From Listeria rocourtiae FSL F6-920 (GTDB lineage: Bacteria; Bacillota; Bacilli; Lactobacillales; Listeriaceae): a stretch of 64,000 nt of DNA. The translations under genes and the position numbers were made by a program. The notes below the pieces were generated by a model. The model saw only the letters and a program-made list of their open reading frames with translations, was not told the DNA's origin and did not search any database. The DNA lies in contig NZ_AODK01000004.1 in assembly GCF_000525975.1 (NCBI RefSeq), positions 44,247-108,246 of the forward strand, written 5' to 3'. Below, in pieces: positions 27,439 to 36,438 of the stretch. Position 1 is the first letter of the stretch, and the number at the start of each line of letters is the position of its first letter.

Positions 27439-27459
27439 AAATCGTAATGACTCTTATTT
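27439..27459. promoter_or_regulatory. Candidate Zur operator between zurA and the TspO-like gene
   Basis: AAATCGTAATGACTCTTATTT compares with the Bacillus Zur box AAATCGTAATnATTACGATTT: the left half matches 10/10 and the right half 6/10. It lies in the intergenic region from which zurA (minus) and the membrane protein (plus) diverge, as expected for an autoregulated zur operon. Confidence 0.55.
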
Positions 27460-27523
27460 ATCATTTATCAGATGATTAATAAGCAGCTATAGTGGGAAAA
27501 CAACAAATATGGAGGTGTCTGAA

Positions 27524-28237
27524 ATGAAATTAGTCTGGATGTACCTGTGCTTTATTTTGATGGTCGGCATGAATGCACTGGCCAATATTTTACCGCTAAA
27601 TGGGATAACAACGGGAGAAATATCGAATCGGCTCCATGTTTTATTTACACCAGCAGGCTACGTGTTTATTATTTGGGGCGTTATTTATGTAAGCTTATTC
27701 CTATGGCTCATTGCACAAACCTTTAACCGAAAAAATGTGACGAAAGCGCTAGCATTTTTGTTCTCCATCACATCTTTATTAAATGGATTATGGATTGTAT
27801 CTTGGCATTACGGCTATTTCTTAGGCTCCGTTATTGTAATGTTGCTGCTTTTAATTGGACTTATTGCATTGTATATCGCACAGAAAAACATAACAAAATC
27901 ATTTGTTTGGCGGGCTCCAATCAGTCTCTACCTTGGTTGGGTCAGTGTAGCAACGATTGCAAACATTTGCTATTATCTCACTTGGATAGAAGTTACCAGC
28001 TTATTAGGACTTAATACCACAGTTTGGACAATTACATTGCTGATAATAGCTACCTTGATTGGCTATGCATTCCGTATTCGTGAAAACGACTGGATTGCGC
28101 CACTTGTCTTTGTCTGGGCATTCGTTGGGATATACATTCGTGTGATGGATTGGAATACTATTGTCTCTTATACAGCTTTAATCCTAGCTATCGTCTTATT
28201 CTTTGCAAATTTCATTCCCGTTCGCCAAAAAACATAA
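27524..28237 (+). CDS. TspO/MBR-like membrane protein
   Basis: A 237-residue hydrophobic protein with about seven helices. The N-terminal part (MYLCFILMVGMNALANILPLNG, then LFTPAGYVFIIWGVIYVSLFLWLIAQ) has the F-TPAGYxFxIWG motif and tryptophan pattern of TspO/tryptophan-rich sensory proteins, but the protein is longer than classical TspO (about 160 residues). ATG 27524 is 6 nt after GGAGGTG. It is divergent from zurA, with the candidate Zur box between them. Role unknown; zinc-related control is an inference. Confidence 0.72.
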   Translation: MKLVWMYLCFILMVGMNALANILPLNGITTGEISNRLHVLFTPAGYVFIIWGVIYVSLFLWLIAQTFNRKNVTKALAFLFSITSLLNGLWIVSWHYGYFLGSVIVMLLLLIGLIALYIAQKNITKSFVWRAPISLYLGWVSVATIANICYYLTWIEVTSLLGLNTTVWTITLLIIATLIGYAFRIRENDWIAPLVFVWAFVGIYIRVMDWNTIVSYTALILAIVLFFANFIPVRQKT

Positions 28238-28244
28238 TCAACCT

Positions 28245-28278
28245 AAAAATGCGTTTTCCATTAGAGAAAGCGCTTTTT
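28245..28278 (+). terminator. Terminator between the TspO-like and GNAT genes
   Basis: AAAAATGCGTTTTC and GAAAGCGCTTTTT form an imperfect 12-bp stem with T5 after it. It serves the plus-strand gene and could serve the convergent GNAT gene. Confidence 0.65.
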
Positions 28279-29089
28279 ACTGGATTTCTTTACACATCTG
28301 GATTTGTGTCGCTACTTTCTTGAATTCTTTATTCAGTAACACCGGAAGATAATCGCTCGTTATGATTTCATTAAATACGGCACATGAGATATTTCCATAA
28401 ATCTCATAAAATGCCTGAAGAACGCTAAGAATCTGAGTCGATGCATGGTTCAAACGTACTTGCAAAAGAATCAAGTTGTCATCAGAGAGACTGTATACAA
28501 TATAGCCTAGCTGCTCCTCATCTTGCCAAATAGTCGCAATTTTATGATGCGCTGTAATCCTATTTTGCCACGGTAAATCTTCGTTTTCTAAGGCTACATA
28601 TTCAGCCGTATTACTTACATCCTCTAACCGAAAGCACACGACTCCATAATTCTGCAAATTCCCAGTAAGATAAATAAGCTCATTAATCGGCTTGTAACCA
28701 ACCTTCTCATAGAGTTTTAGCGCTGGAACATTTTCCGAAATAACCTCCAAACGCGACTCTTTCACGCCCTGCTCTTGATACCTCACAAATAACTGCTCTA
28801 AAAGTTGGCGGGATATCCCTTTCTTTCTAAATTTCGGTACAACAGCCAGACCACCGATCCATGCTATTATTCCTGTTTTAAAATTTCTTGTTCCAGTCAA
28901 TATAACAGCTGCAGCCTCGCCATCAACTTTTGCGACGAGTGACTCCTGCGCTGATAGATGTAATTTTTCCATTCGCGCTGTGAAACTCGCTTCGGTCATA
29001 GCGGCTGGCACAAGATAATCGGAAAATGCTTCATTCCAAAGGGCTACCTGCTGTCTTAACAATATGCTTTCTAATGGATATATCTCCAA
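28277..29089 (-). CDS. GNAT family N-acetyltransferase
   Basis: A 270-residue acetyl-CoA-dependent acetyltransferase. The N-terminal GNAT domain has WIGGLAVVPKFRKKGISRQLLEQL (acetyl-CoA pyrophosphate-binding R/Q-x-x-G-x-A/S-like loop) and LEVISENVPALKLYEKVGYKP. The C-terminal 100 residues form a second, weaker acyltransferase-like half. The start is a TTG at 29089, with GGGAG about 9 nt upstream. Substrate unknown. Confidence 0.82.
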   Translation of the reverse strand: MEIYPLESILLRQQVALWNEAFSDYLVPAAMTEASFTARMEKLHLSAQESLVAKVDGEAAAVILTGTRNFKTGIIAWIGGLAVVPKFRKKGISRQLLEQLFVRYQEQGVKESRLEVISENVPALKLYEKVGYKPINELIYLTGNLQNYGVVCFRLEDVSNTAEYVALENEDLPWQNRITAHHKIATIWQDEEQLGYIVYSLSDDNLILLQVRLNHASTQILSVLQAFYEIYGNISCAVFNEIITSDYLPVLLNKEFKKVATQIQMCKEIQ

Positions 29090-29151
29090 ATTAATCGCTC
29101 CCTTACAGAAAAAGAAACAGCGCTTGAATCAGCAACTGTCTCAATCTCTTA

Positions 29152-30078
29152 TTATTTCGAAAAAACTTCCGTCAAAATTGGCACCACTTGCTTTTTACGC
29201 GATACAACACCAGCTAATGGTGCCACATTGGCTGTAAACGCAATGCCATATGCAGTTTCTACTCTGTCTGTTTTACTTCCCAAAGCAATACCTACTGAAT
29301 CGTTCGTCAAAATATTGGTGATGACGAATAAGTATAAATCAAGGTCTTTATCCGCAATACGCTTGCTCATTTCCGCTTCAACTTCTACTTTTCGAACTAA
29401 AATATCTTTTTCATCTACCACATTGATTTGCGCGATTTCGACTTTTGAACCGCCCATTTCAAATTCTTTTGCGTCAAGTAGAAGCTCAGGAATTGTTTTA
29501 GTAGAAACATCCGCACCCGCTTTTAACATTTCCAAGCCGTATTCAGCTGTTTCAATCCCTGCAATTGCCGCTAATTTCTCTGCGATTTCTTTATCCTCAG
29601 TTGTACAAGTTGGTGACTGGTACAATAGCGTATCAGAAATAATCGCCGAGAGCATCAACCCCGCCGTCGTTTTCGCAATTTCAATCCCTTTTTCCTGGAA
29701 CATTTTAAAAAGAATTGTCGCTGTGCAACCAACTGGCTCCGCACGATAATACAACGGATCTGCCGTCTCAAAATTAGCGATGCGATGATGGTCAATGACT
29801 TCTACGACGGTAACATCATCAATATCAGTCACACTTTGTTGTTTTTCATTGTGATCAACTAAACTAACCGTTGATACTTCATTCGCAACAGTTTCAACAA
29901 GGCGTGGCGCTTTTGTTTTAAAATAATCCAATACAAATGCCGTCTCGCTATTGATTTCACCAAGTCGAACTGCTTCGATATCTTGACCTTGTGCTTTCTT
30001 TAATTCTGCGTACGCAATGGCAGAACAAATCGTGTCTGTATCTGGGTTTTTATGTCCAAAAACGAGTGATTTAGTCAT
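29152..30078 (-). CDS. ppaC: Manganese-dependent inorganic pyrophosphatase
   Basis: Family II pyrophosphatase that hydrolyses PPi in the cytoplasm. The 308-residue protein has DHH-superfamily metal motifs [23 protein letters not shown] and [13 protein letters not shown], and the C-terminal DHHA2 substrate-closing domain ending [16 protein letters not shown] with the SRKKQ active-site motif. It lies downstream of nfo in a compact cshB-nfo-ppaC arrangement. Confidence 0.95.
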   Translation of the reverse strand: MTKSLVFGHKNPDTDTICSAIAYAELKKAQGQDIEAVRLGEINSETAFVLDYFKTKAPRLVETVANEVSTVSLVDHNEKQQSVTDIDDVTVVEVIDHHRIANFETADPLYYRAEPVGCTATILFKMFQEKGIEIAKTTAGLMLSAIISDTLLYQSPTCTTEDKEIAEKLAAIAGIETAEYGLEMLKAGADVSTKTIPELLLDAKEFEMGGSKVEIAQINVVDEKDILVRKVEVEAEMSKRIADKDLDLYLFVITNILTNDSVGIALGSKTDRVETAYGIAFTANVAPLAGVVSRKKQVVPILTEVFSK

Positions 30079-30102
30079 TTTTTTATCTCCTTTATTGACG
30101 CT

Positions 30103-30999
30103 TTACTCAGCCGCCATGATTTTCGTTAATAAATCTGGGTCAAATGTTTGACTACGCAACATTGCAATTTCATGCTTATACGGTGGTTTTTTATTTTTCT
30201 TATCTTCACCAACATATGGTGTTTCTAAAATCTTAGAAATATCTTCTAGCTGCGGATGATGCACAATATAGTTCAGTGCATCAAATCCAATATGTCCAAA
30301 ACCGATGTTCGCATGACGATCTTTATGCGCACCACGCTCATTCTTGCTATCATTGATGTGTAGCACTTTCAAACGGTCCAAACCAATAATTTTATCAAAC
30401 TGATTCAGAACACCATCAAAATCATTCACAATATCATAACCTGCATCATGCACATGACATGTATCAAACGTCACCGACAGCAACTCGTTATGCGTAACCC
30501 CATCCATAATTGCTGCGATTTCTTCAAAAGTTCTACCGATTTCTGTGCCTTTTCCAGCCATAGTTTCTAGCGCAACTTGCACATTTTGATCTGGTTTCAG
30601 CGATTCATTTAAACCTTTGATAATTTGCTTAATGCCGATTTCTGCGCCCTCACCAACGTGCGCACCAGGATGCAGCACAATTTGTTTCGCTCCTAGCGCC
30701 GCCGTACGTTCCACCTCAGATTGCAAAAATGTTACACCGATTTCAAACGTTTCTGGTTTCACAGCATTTCCAATATTAATAATGTATGGGGCATGCACTA
30801 CAATATCCATGATACCATGCTCTTTCATATGCGCAAGTCCTGCTTCAATGTTCAAGTCTTCAATCGGTTTGCGACGTGTGTTTTGTGGCGCTCCTGTATA
30901 AATCATGAATGTATTCGATTCATAAGATGCTGCTTCCTGACTTGCGGCTAACATCATACTTTTGCCACTCATCGAAACATGTGAGCCTAATCTTAACAT
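30103..30999 (-). CDS. nfo: Endonuclease IV (AP endonuclease)
   Basis: Cleaves at abasic sites in base-excision repair. The 298-residue TIM-barrel protein starts [20 protein letters not shown] and carries the trinuclear zinc motifs [34 protein letters not shown] and [23 protein letters not shown] follows GGGAGGTAAGTA. It begins 4 bases after the corrected cshB stop; the same pair (yqfR-yqfS) is adjacent in B. subtilis. Confidence 0.96.
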   Translation of the reverse strand: MLRLGSHVSMSGKSMMLAASQEAASYESNTFMIYTGAPQNTRRKPIEDLNIEAGLAHMKEHGIMDIVVHAPYIINIGNAVKPETFEIGVTFLQSEVERTAALGAKQIVLHPGAHVGEGAEIGIKQIIKGLNESLKPDQNVQVALETMAGKGTEIGRTFEEIAAIMDGVTHNELLSVTFDTCHVHDAGYDIVNDFDGVLNQFDKIIGLDRLKVLHINDSKNERGAHKDRHANIGFGHIGFDALNYIVHHPQLEDISKILETPYVGEDKKNKKPPYKHEIAMLRSQTFDPDLLTKIMAAE

Positions 31000-31003
31000 T
31001 TAC

Positions 31004-32324
31004 TTACCTCCCACGTTTGTTCATTTTTCTCTCGCGACGTTTAATTTCATTCATTTTGTAGTTTAGTTTCTTTTTATAGTTTGGTTTGCCTTTTTCTTTT
31101 GCTTTTTTTACGCATACCAATTTCGCGCGGATCTGCAGCTTCGCGTTTTGCTTCCCGTTTCTTACGACGATTACGATCATCTGCTTCGATAAACTCGCCA
31201 TTTTTAAGATCTACATGTTGAAACTCGATGTTCATTTTTTCAAGTTGATTTAGTGCATCCTCATCCGACGGTTCGTATATTGTCAGCGCCACACCAGAAT
31301 GTCCCGCGCGCCCTGTACGACCTGTTCTATGAATGTAAAAATCAAGATCACTTGGCAACTCGTAGTTAATAATATGGCTAATCCCTTGAATATCAATACC
31401 GCGTGCTGCTAAATCAGTCGCTACAACATATTGGTATTCCAAACTTTCTAGTTGCTTCATCGTCCTCTTTCGTTCACGAGATTCGACACCACCATGGATT
31501 TTCGCCACTTTTAAACCTCGTTCTGTCAAACCTTTTGCCACTTCATCCGCCATTGCTTTCGTATTTGTGAAAACAACCGCTAAATATGGTTGGTAAGCTA
31601 CGAGCGCATTTTTAAGAACATCTATTTTCTCCTTGCTACGACGCGCAATCAATTGATGCGCTACGTCCGTATTCGCAACGGCTTGGGGTTGAATATGCTC
31701 ATAACGCGGGTTCTCCATATATTTTTTCAAGAAAGGTTTTAGTTTCTGCGGAATCGTCGCTGAGAAAACAAGCATTTGCAGGCTCTCAGGCATTTTACTC
31801 GCGATTTGATCGACATCCATTAAGAATCCCATATCAAGCGTCATATCGGCCTCGTCGACCACAAAAATCTGCGTTGTATGGACAAGCAACGCCGTCTCAC
31901 GAATTAAATCATTGATTCGACCAGGCGTTCCAACAACAATATGAGGTTGTTGCTTCTTCAAGCGATCGATGGTTCTTTGCTTATCCGTTCCACCAATAAC
32001 GAGCAACGAACGAATTTCGTCATCACTATATTTGGTAATTTTCTTAATCTCGTTATGGATTTGTGTAGCAAGCTCACGACTAGGTGCAGTAATAACAGCT
32101 TGCACACTATCTTTATCCGCTCTAATTTTATGGATGATTGGCAGTAAGAAAGTATGCGTCTTCCCAGTTCCCGTCTGAGATTGCCCCACAACGCTTTCAC
32201 CTTTCATAATTGCCGGAATTAACTTCTGTTGTACTTCTGTTGGCTCATAAAAACCTAATTTATCAATGGCAAGCTGAATAAAAGGTTGAAAATGAAATTG
32301 ATCAAACCTTGTTTTTTTGTTCAT
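31004..32324 (-). CDS. cshB: DEAD-box RNA helicase CshB
   Basis: ATP-dependent RNA helicase linked to cold adaptation and ribosome/RNA remodelling. Visible motifs are Q motif and GFYEPTEVQ, motif I SQTGTGKT, Ia PSRELA, II VDEADM (DEAD variant, Asp-Glu-Ala-Asp), III SATI, and VI HRTGRTGRAG. The C-terminus should be a basic tail. A run of 7 T at 31103-31109 throws the frame, giving an early KSKRKRQTKL end; with 6 it continues as KAKEKGKPNYKKKLNYKMNE to a stop at 31004, about 439 residues, the usual CshB size. The upstream side is the prophage boundary, so the native promoter region may have been altered by the insertion. Confidence 0.93.
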
Positions 32325-32379
32325 TTTTTCACTCCGTTCTGTTCCTAACCGTTAGTATAGCACATGAAAGGCTATGTAG

Positions 32380-32509
32380 TCACTAGTAAAGTTAGATTGT
32401 TGGTAATGCTTGACTGAATAAGATTTGTAAATAATTAACACAAAGGTATATCAAGGTATAAAAACGAACTATTAGGGGCGAATTAGGGGCGTAAATGGAA
32501 TATGTATGA
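32380..32509. other. Probable phage attachment region (host-lysis-end junction)
   Basis: The last host gene (cshB) starts at 32324 and the first phage gene (endolysin) ends at 32628. Between them are two short direct repeats of the kind used as integrase arm sites: AAGGTATA at 32443-32450 and 32453-32460, and ATTAGGGGCG at 32471-32480 and 32482-32491. No tRNA is present. The core sequence cannot be defined without the other end of the prophage. Confidence 0.5.
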
Positions 32510-32545
32510 GACACCGATCTGCACACGGATCGGTGTCTTTTTGTC
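32510..32545. terminator. Intergenic terminator at the prophage edge
   Basis: GACACCGATC and GATCGGTGTC form a perfect 10-bp stem with an 8-nt loop, followed by TTTTTGT on the plus strand. It insulates the prophage from the host. Confidence 0.75.
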
Positions 32546-32597
32546 TCACTTATGGGCTGAGACAAGTTCAGTATATCAAAAAATAACATAAGAAAAA

Positions 32598-32625
32598 AGC
32601 CCTCGAAATTAATCGAAGGCTTTCA
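32598..32625 (-). terminator. Terminator of the prophage late operon
   Basis: On the minus strand GCCTTCGA and TCGAGGGC pair around TTAATT, followed by TTTTTTC, just after the endolysin stop. Confidence 0.82.
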
Positions 32626-32627
32626 TT

Positions 32628-33509
32628 TTATTTTTTAATTAAGTGTTTACCGTCATTCGGAAGATAGCCAATAACACCCGATTTAGAACATTTGAGCCAG
32701 TTTCCTACAATAGCAACGACATTCACTTCTTCGCCCTTTTTCATGCGGAATGAAGCAGCTCCGCCCCACTTGTTTTCAGCACGTGTAAGGACATCCTTTA
32801 TCGCTTTATACCGAACGTTTGGATTTTTCGTATACCAGTACGGGTCAATCGCTCCTGAGTAAAAGTATTTCTTCCCTTGAAACTCGACCTGCACAAAACC
32901 ATTGCTGGTTACATCAAAATTCAATACGGCTGCGTATCCTTCATGGATTGTTTTAGTTGATTTTGCTTTCCAATCGCCCTCAGGTAGTAGATATAAATCA
33001 TGTTTTGCATACACCGTTTTCTTGCCTTTTGGCTTGTCGGTACCGCTATTTGGTATAGCTGGCAAAACTGGCTTTTTAGCTCCTCCTGCTTTATCGTATA
33101 ACTCGAAATGCGGGTAATCTTTAAAACTTGTCCAGTCTCCACCCCATTTAAATCCAACACTTTTAGCAATCGCAACGACACGTAACCAGCGTTTCGTGTT
33201 AGTTTCCCACACAACGTTTTTACCATCGTTCGTGTACAAACAAAGGTCAACCGCTACACCGAAATTGTGGTTAGACTGGCCGCCTTTTGCATTGGTAACA
33301 ATTTGGCCAGGCTTAGTTCTTCCTTGTGCATACAGTGCATCTTGCTCCGCTTTTGAACGGAAACAAGGATTAACGACGCAAATATAGATACCTTCCGCAT
33401 GCGCTTTTTGAATAACATACCTCGTGCGATCCGCTAAATCCTTTTCAACTCCAGCTACATTTAAACGTAAGTTTGCTTTTTCGATAAGCCAATTTAATGT
33501 TAATGTCAT
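32628..33509 (-). CDS. ply: Phage endolysin, L-alanyl-D-glutamate peptidase (Ply118/Ply500 type)
   Basis: Cuts between L-Ala and D-Glu in the peptidoglycan stem peptide to release phage. The 293-residue protein has an N-terminal VanY/LAS domain with zinc ligands H81 and D88 in SNHNFGVAVD and H134 in PHFE, plus the FRSKAEQDALYAQGRTKPG substrate-side segment. A proline/lysine linker near residues 148-163 leads to a C-terminal cell-wall-binding region built of SH3b-like units (KKTVYAKHDLYLLPEGDW... and GEEVNVVAIVGNWLKCSKSGVIGYLP). There is no signal peptide, so access depends on the holin, whose frame abuts it (stop/start at 33509). Confidence 0.95.
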   Translation of the reverse strand: MTLTLNWLIEKANLRLNVAGVEKDLADRTRYVIQKAHAEGIYICVVNPCFRSKAEQDALYAQGRTKPGQIVTNAKGGQSNHNFGVAVDLCLYTNDGKNVVWETNTKRWLRVVAIAKSVGFKWGGDWTSFKDYPHFELYDKAGGAKKPVLPAIPNSGTDKPKGKKTVYAKHDLYLLPEGDWKAKSTKTIHEGYAAVLNFDVTSNGFVQVEFQGKKYFYSGAIDPYWYTKNPNVRYKAIKDVLTRAENKWGGAASFRMKKGEEVNVVAIVGNWLKCSKSGVIGYLPNDGKHLIKK

Positions 33510-33790
33510 TATTTATCATCCTCTCCATATTTTTTAGCTCGGTTAGTGAATACCTCAAATACTCCTGTTCCTCCCGCCCCCGCTAGACCACCAGCCCATG
33601 CCATCACAAAGGGGCTGCCGGCACCAGGTAATCCGAGCGCAAGTAGCCCAAGAGTCACACCTAAAGCGATAGATGCTACTGGGAGCCATTTTTTAGGGAT
33701 AACATCAGTCTTCTTAATCGCCTGCACCACTAAGGGTACTGCTACAGCCAAGAACGTCATATAAACTAAAAGTTCTTTTCCAAATTCCAT
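33509..33790 (-). CDS. hol: Phage holin, Hol118 family
   Basis: Small membrane protein that permeabilises the membrane and times lysis. It has three hydrophobic segments ([55 protein letters not shown]) and a charged tail [12 protein letters not shown] start at ATG 33790 (MEFGKELL), 8 nt after GGAGG; a GTG three codons upstream (33799) is in frame but overlaps the Shine-Dalgarno. An in-frame Met lies at the start of the first helix (VYMTF, about 33760), matching the internal start used in A118 for a truncated inhibitor form. Confidence 0.92.
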   Translation of the reverse strand: MEFGKELLVYMTFLAVAVPLVVQAIKKTDVIPKKWLPVASIALGVTLGLLALGLPGAGSPFVMAWAGGLAGAGGTGVFEVFTNRAKKYGEDDK

Positions 33791-33791
33791 C

Positions 33792-34050
33792 TTATTCACC
33801 TCCTTTCTCTTGATTTTTTAAACCTTGCACAATAGAAGTTAATTCAGCATTTTCTTTTTTTTAGCTTGGCTATCTCTTCTTTCAGATCGCCTAGCTGGCG
33901 ATTATACTCATCAATAATGTTTTGAATTTCTTTTGTGTATATAGATTCCACATCAGTTTTGCTTTTCTTTCTTGTTGCAATATAAGTTCCCATAGCTCCG
34001 ATGATTGCTACGAGAACCGCTGGAGGAATTGAATTTAAAAAATCAATCAT
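33792..34050 (-). CDS. Small phage membrane protein with coiled coil (hemolysin XhlA-like position)
   Basis: One N-terminal helix ([19 protein letters not shown]) followed by a coiled coil ([20 protein letters not shown]...EEIAKL). A run of 8 at 33855-33862 truncates it; with 7 bases it continues [20 protein letters not shown] to a stop overlapping the holin Shine-Dalgarno, about 85 residues. It lies between the 124-residue membrane protein and the holin, so a role in lysis is possible but not shown. Confidence 0.68.
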
Positions 34051-34422
34051 TCAAAGTCCTCCTTCACTGCCTCATAGATAATCGCCACATTCAAACCAGA
34101 TGTAAATATCCAACCAGAATTGGGATAACCGCCAATTTCACGAAGTAAGAATGCTGTGAAAAAAACTAGCCATATAAATGACATCGCAACAATTGCCCAT
34201 CTTCTTAACTTGTTCCAGTTAAAGAGAACGCACAAAATATACATTAGTCCAATCAGAATGAGTAATGCCGCCGCATGACTGTCATCCATCACATTTGTAA
34301 AACTCTCATATGCCCCTTTGGTCTCCATAAAATCTTTATGAAACAATAAAAAAAAGACCAAACAGAAGTGTTTGCCCTCCTAATATCAACCCCAGCGCAT
34401 TTTTATAAATTCTCGCCTTCAT
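34047..34422 (-). CDS. Phage membrane protein, four helices (frame broken)
   Basis: A protein of about 124 residues beginning MKARIYKNALGLILGGQTLL, with four hydrophobic helices and ending [14 protein letters not shown]. The frame is interrupted at 34348-34355 (8 bases; 7 restores GLFLLFHKDFMETKGAYESF). The stop overlaps the next start. A118-like phages carry a similar gene before the holin. Function unknown. Confidence 0.65.
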
Positions 34423-34442
34423 CCCTTCACCCGCTTTCATTC

Positions 34443-34470
34443 CATAAAAAATACGCCTATTCGGCGTTTA
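34443..34470 (-). terminator. Hairpin with T tract inside the late operon
   Basis: On the minus strand AAACGCC and GGCGTAT(TT) pair around GAATA, followed by T6, immediately after the stop codon of the 78-residue gene. It may act as a partial terminator between tail and lysis genes. Confidence 0.6.
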
Positions 34471-34704
34471 TTCATACATTGCTTTTTCTTGTTCAAGCAT
34501 TTCTATCATTTCTTTATTTTCTTCTTGTAGTTCTTCCTGCTTTTCTTTATCCAACACCGCAACGCCGTTGACGATTTTTACACAATCGATATTAGTAACC
34601 AGCGAATCATCCGATTCAATGAGCATATAGCCATCTTCTTCCTTAGGCGCAACCCACTCATTTACATAGCCGTCCGCACCAATTTTTACAAACGCTTTAG
34701 CCAT
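34468..34704 (-). CDS. Small phage tail-associated protein
   Basis: A 78-residue protein, MAKAFVKIGADGYVNEWVAP, with an acidic coiled C-terminus (DKEKQEELQEENKEMIEMLEQEKAMYE). The start at 34704 is preferred over the upstream ATG 34713. Genes like this often follow the receptor-binding protein in A118-like phages. Function unknown. Confidence 0.7.
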   Translation of the reverse strand: MAKAFVKIGADGYVNEWVAPKEEDGYMLIESDDSLVTNIDCVKIVNGVAVLDKEKQEELQEENKEMIEMLEQEKAMYE

Positions 34705-34719
34705 TTTTATCACTCCATT

Positions 34720-36438
34720 CTAGTCTATTCTCAAATTAGATACTGCCCACGCCGAATCAGGCGATGTCGCATTACTCGCATAACCCGTTAACGTACCAAC
34801 ATTTCCGCTTATTGCAAACTTAACAGCTTTCTTTTCACCGCTTGCCGATTGCGGAATTGGCAACCAACATGCTTTTCCTAATCTGCGCTCAATGAAATCT
34901 TTCGAAACAAAAATTTCAAAATAACCATAGTCGTTTGAACCAGTTCCAACAGTGTACCGTACAACTTCAATGTACATACCCTTTTTCATGTTCGCGTGAT
35001 TCCATGTATAACTTTGTGTATCACTTAAATAAATCGCGAGGTTTGATGCTATCGTTTTACTTGCAAAGTAAGAGTCAGTATACGCTTTTGAGTTCGTTTC
35101 CGCCGTGTTTGCTTTCGTTGTAGCATCTGTTTTGGCATCAGAAAGCGCTTTGTCTGCTTTCGTTTGAGCGCCCACGACCGTTTCAAACTCTACCCAGCCA
35201 TTTGCGTCTGTTTTCGAGGTTACATATGGCGCTAGTGGAGAGTTACGCATATAGCGATAGAACAAGCGCCCGTTATAATGATAATAAACCTGTCCAATAG
35301 AGCTTACTGAGCGTACATAAGCCGTCGCTGACCCTGCCGTATCCGTTCCAACCGCCACAGGGGCATTCTTGGCACTTGCCGAAATGTAATAGTTTCGTCC
35401 AAATTCCAAGACATTGTTAAAGTCATCGTTAGATGAAACGATTGCATCGGTTAAAGCGTTTGATCCGTTAATCCCCAGAAAGCCAATATCCTTATTCCTA
35501 CCAATTTCAACAACACTTTTCATATTTGTTGTGTTTGATGCCACTTTTTCTACGCCATTTATTATAGATTTAGACCATTTTGTACCCACAGGGGCAATAC
35601 CTATCGCGTATGCCGCTGTCGGACTAATCGGGAAAATGCAAAATTCATTATCGCCAACCGTTTCTGTTCCTCCGACTACGATATCAACATATTTACCCCA
35701 ACTAGTTGCTGAGCTACCAATTTGTATTCTAATCGTAGTGCCAGACGTTTGCACTCCGACATAATGCCGTAAATATCCATAACTAACTGTATATCCCACT
35801 TCCGCCGTATTATTTATTGTTCCTGTTGCTGTATCCCCTGACTTTTTCAGCGCATCCATCGCAATTAATGTTTGTTCCAACGCTATTAGTTTTGCACTCA
35901 ATGCATCCGAATCACCTTCAAGTCCTGTAATTTCTACTCGTAGCCCTTCTAACATCTGTCGTAACTCTGTGTCCAGGTTTTCAAAATTTGCGATATATTC
36001 CGCCTTCACATCTTCCAAATCACGAATGTATACTTGATAGATAACATCTAAATCTTGATCTACAAGCGCCTGGTCAATTTTGAAATGGAATTTATGAACA
36101 GATAAAGACTGTCCCTGGTTATATCGCAAATATAGCTCTGCTTGAACAGAACCAAAATGTTTAATCGTATCATCATCCAAAATATAGCTTACTTTGCTCA
36201 AATCTTTATTAATACTGCAGGTATCTTGTAAAACAAAGTCGTTCCCTTTCATGTAAATAGATGCTGTCAAAGAACTCAGTGGGAAGGGCATTTTATCTTT
36301 TTCAATAGGGAATATTAAACGCGCCGTCTGAATATCTTGGGTTGAGAAACTACCTTTTAAATCGATTGAACTCTGATGTGAGCTAGATATTTCTAACTCT
36401 GTTCCTAAGTCCTTATACACTTTATTATTTTCAGCCAT
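34720..36438 (-). CDS. BppU-family baseplate upper protein / receptor-binding protein
   Basis: A 572-residue structural protein. Residues 1 to about 140 match the BppU N-terminal domain (LKGSFSTQDIQTARLIFPIEKD...SYILDDDTIKHFGSVQAELYLRY). A coiled segment follows (DLEDVKAEYIANFENLDTELRQMLEGL), then repeated beta-rich modules and a collagen-free helical linker (AQTKADKALSDAKTDATTKANTAETNSKAY). A C-terminal domain with YTWNHANMKKGMYIEVVRYTVGTG is typical of tail tip receptor-binding modules. It overlaps the upstream gene's stop. It likely binds teichoic acid sugars; that is inference from position. Confidence 0.8.
   Translation of the reverse strand: MAENNKVYKDLGTELEISSSHQSSIDLKGSFSTQDIQTARLIFPIEKDKMPFPLSSLTASIYMKGNDFVLQDTCSINKDLSKVSYILDDDTIKHFGSVQAELYLRYNQGQSLSVHKFHFKIDQALVDQDLDVIYQVYIRDLEDVKAEYIANFENLDTELRQMLEGLRVEITGLEGDSDALSAKLIALEQTLIAMDALKKSGDTATGTINNTAEVGYTVSYGYLRHYVGVQTSGTTIRIQIGSSATSWGKYVDIVVGGTETVGDNEFCIFPISPTAAYAIGIAPVGTKWSKSIINGVEKVASNTTNMKSVVEIGRNKDIGFLGINGSNALTDAIVSSNDDFNNVLEFGRNYYISASAKNAPVAVGTDTAGSATAYVRSVSSIGQVYYHYNGRLFYRYMRNSPLAPYVTSKTDANGWVEFETVVGAQTKADKALSDAKTDATTKANTAETNSKAYTDSYFASKTIASNLAIYLSDTQSYTWNHANMKKGMYIEVVRYTVGTGSNDYGYFEIFVSKDFIERRLGKACWLPIPQSASGEKKAVKFAISGNVGTLTGYASNATSPDSAWAVSNLRID

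Noticed and set aside
32471..32491. Tandem ATTAGGGGCG copies as a CRISPR array
   Set aside because: Only two 10-base copies without spacers or cas genes; better explained as arm-type sites near the phage attachment region.
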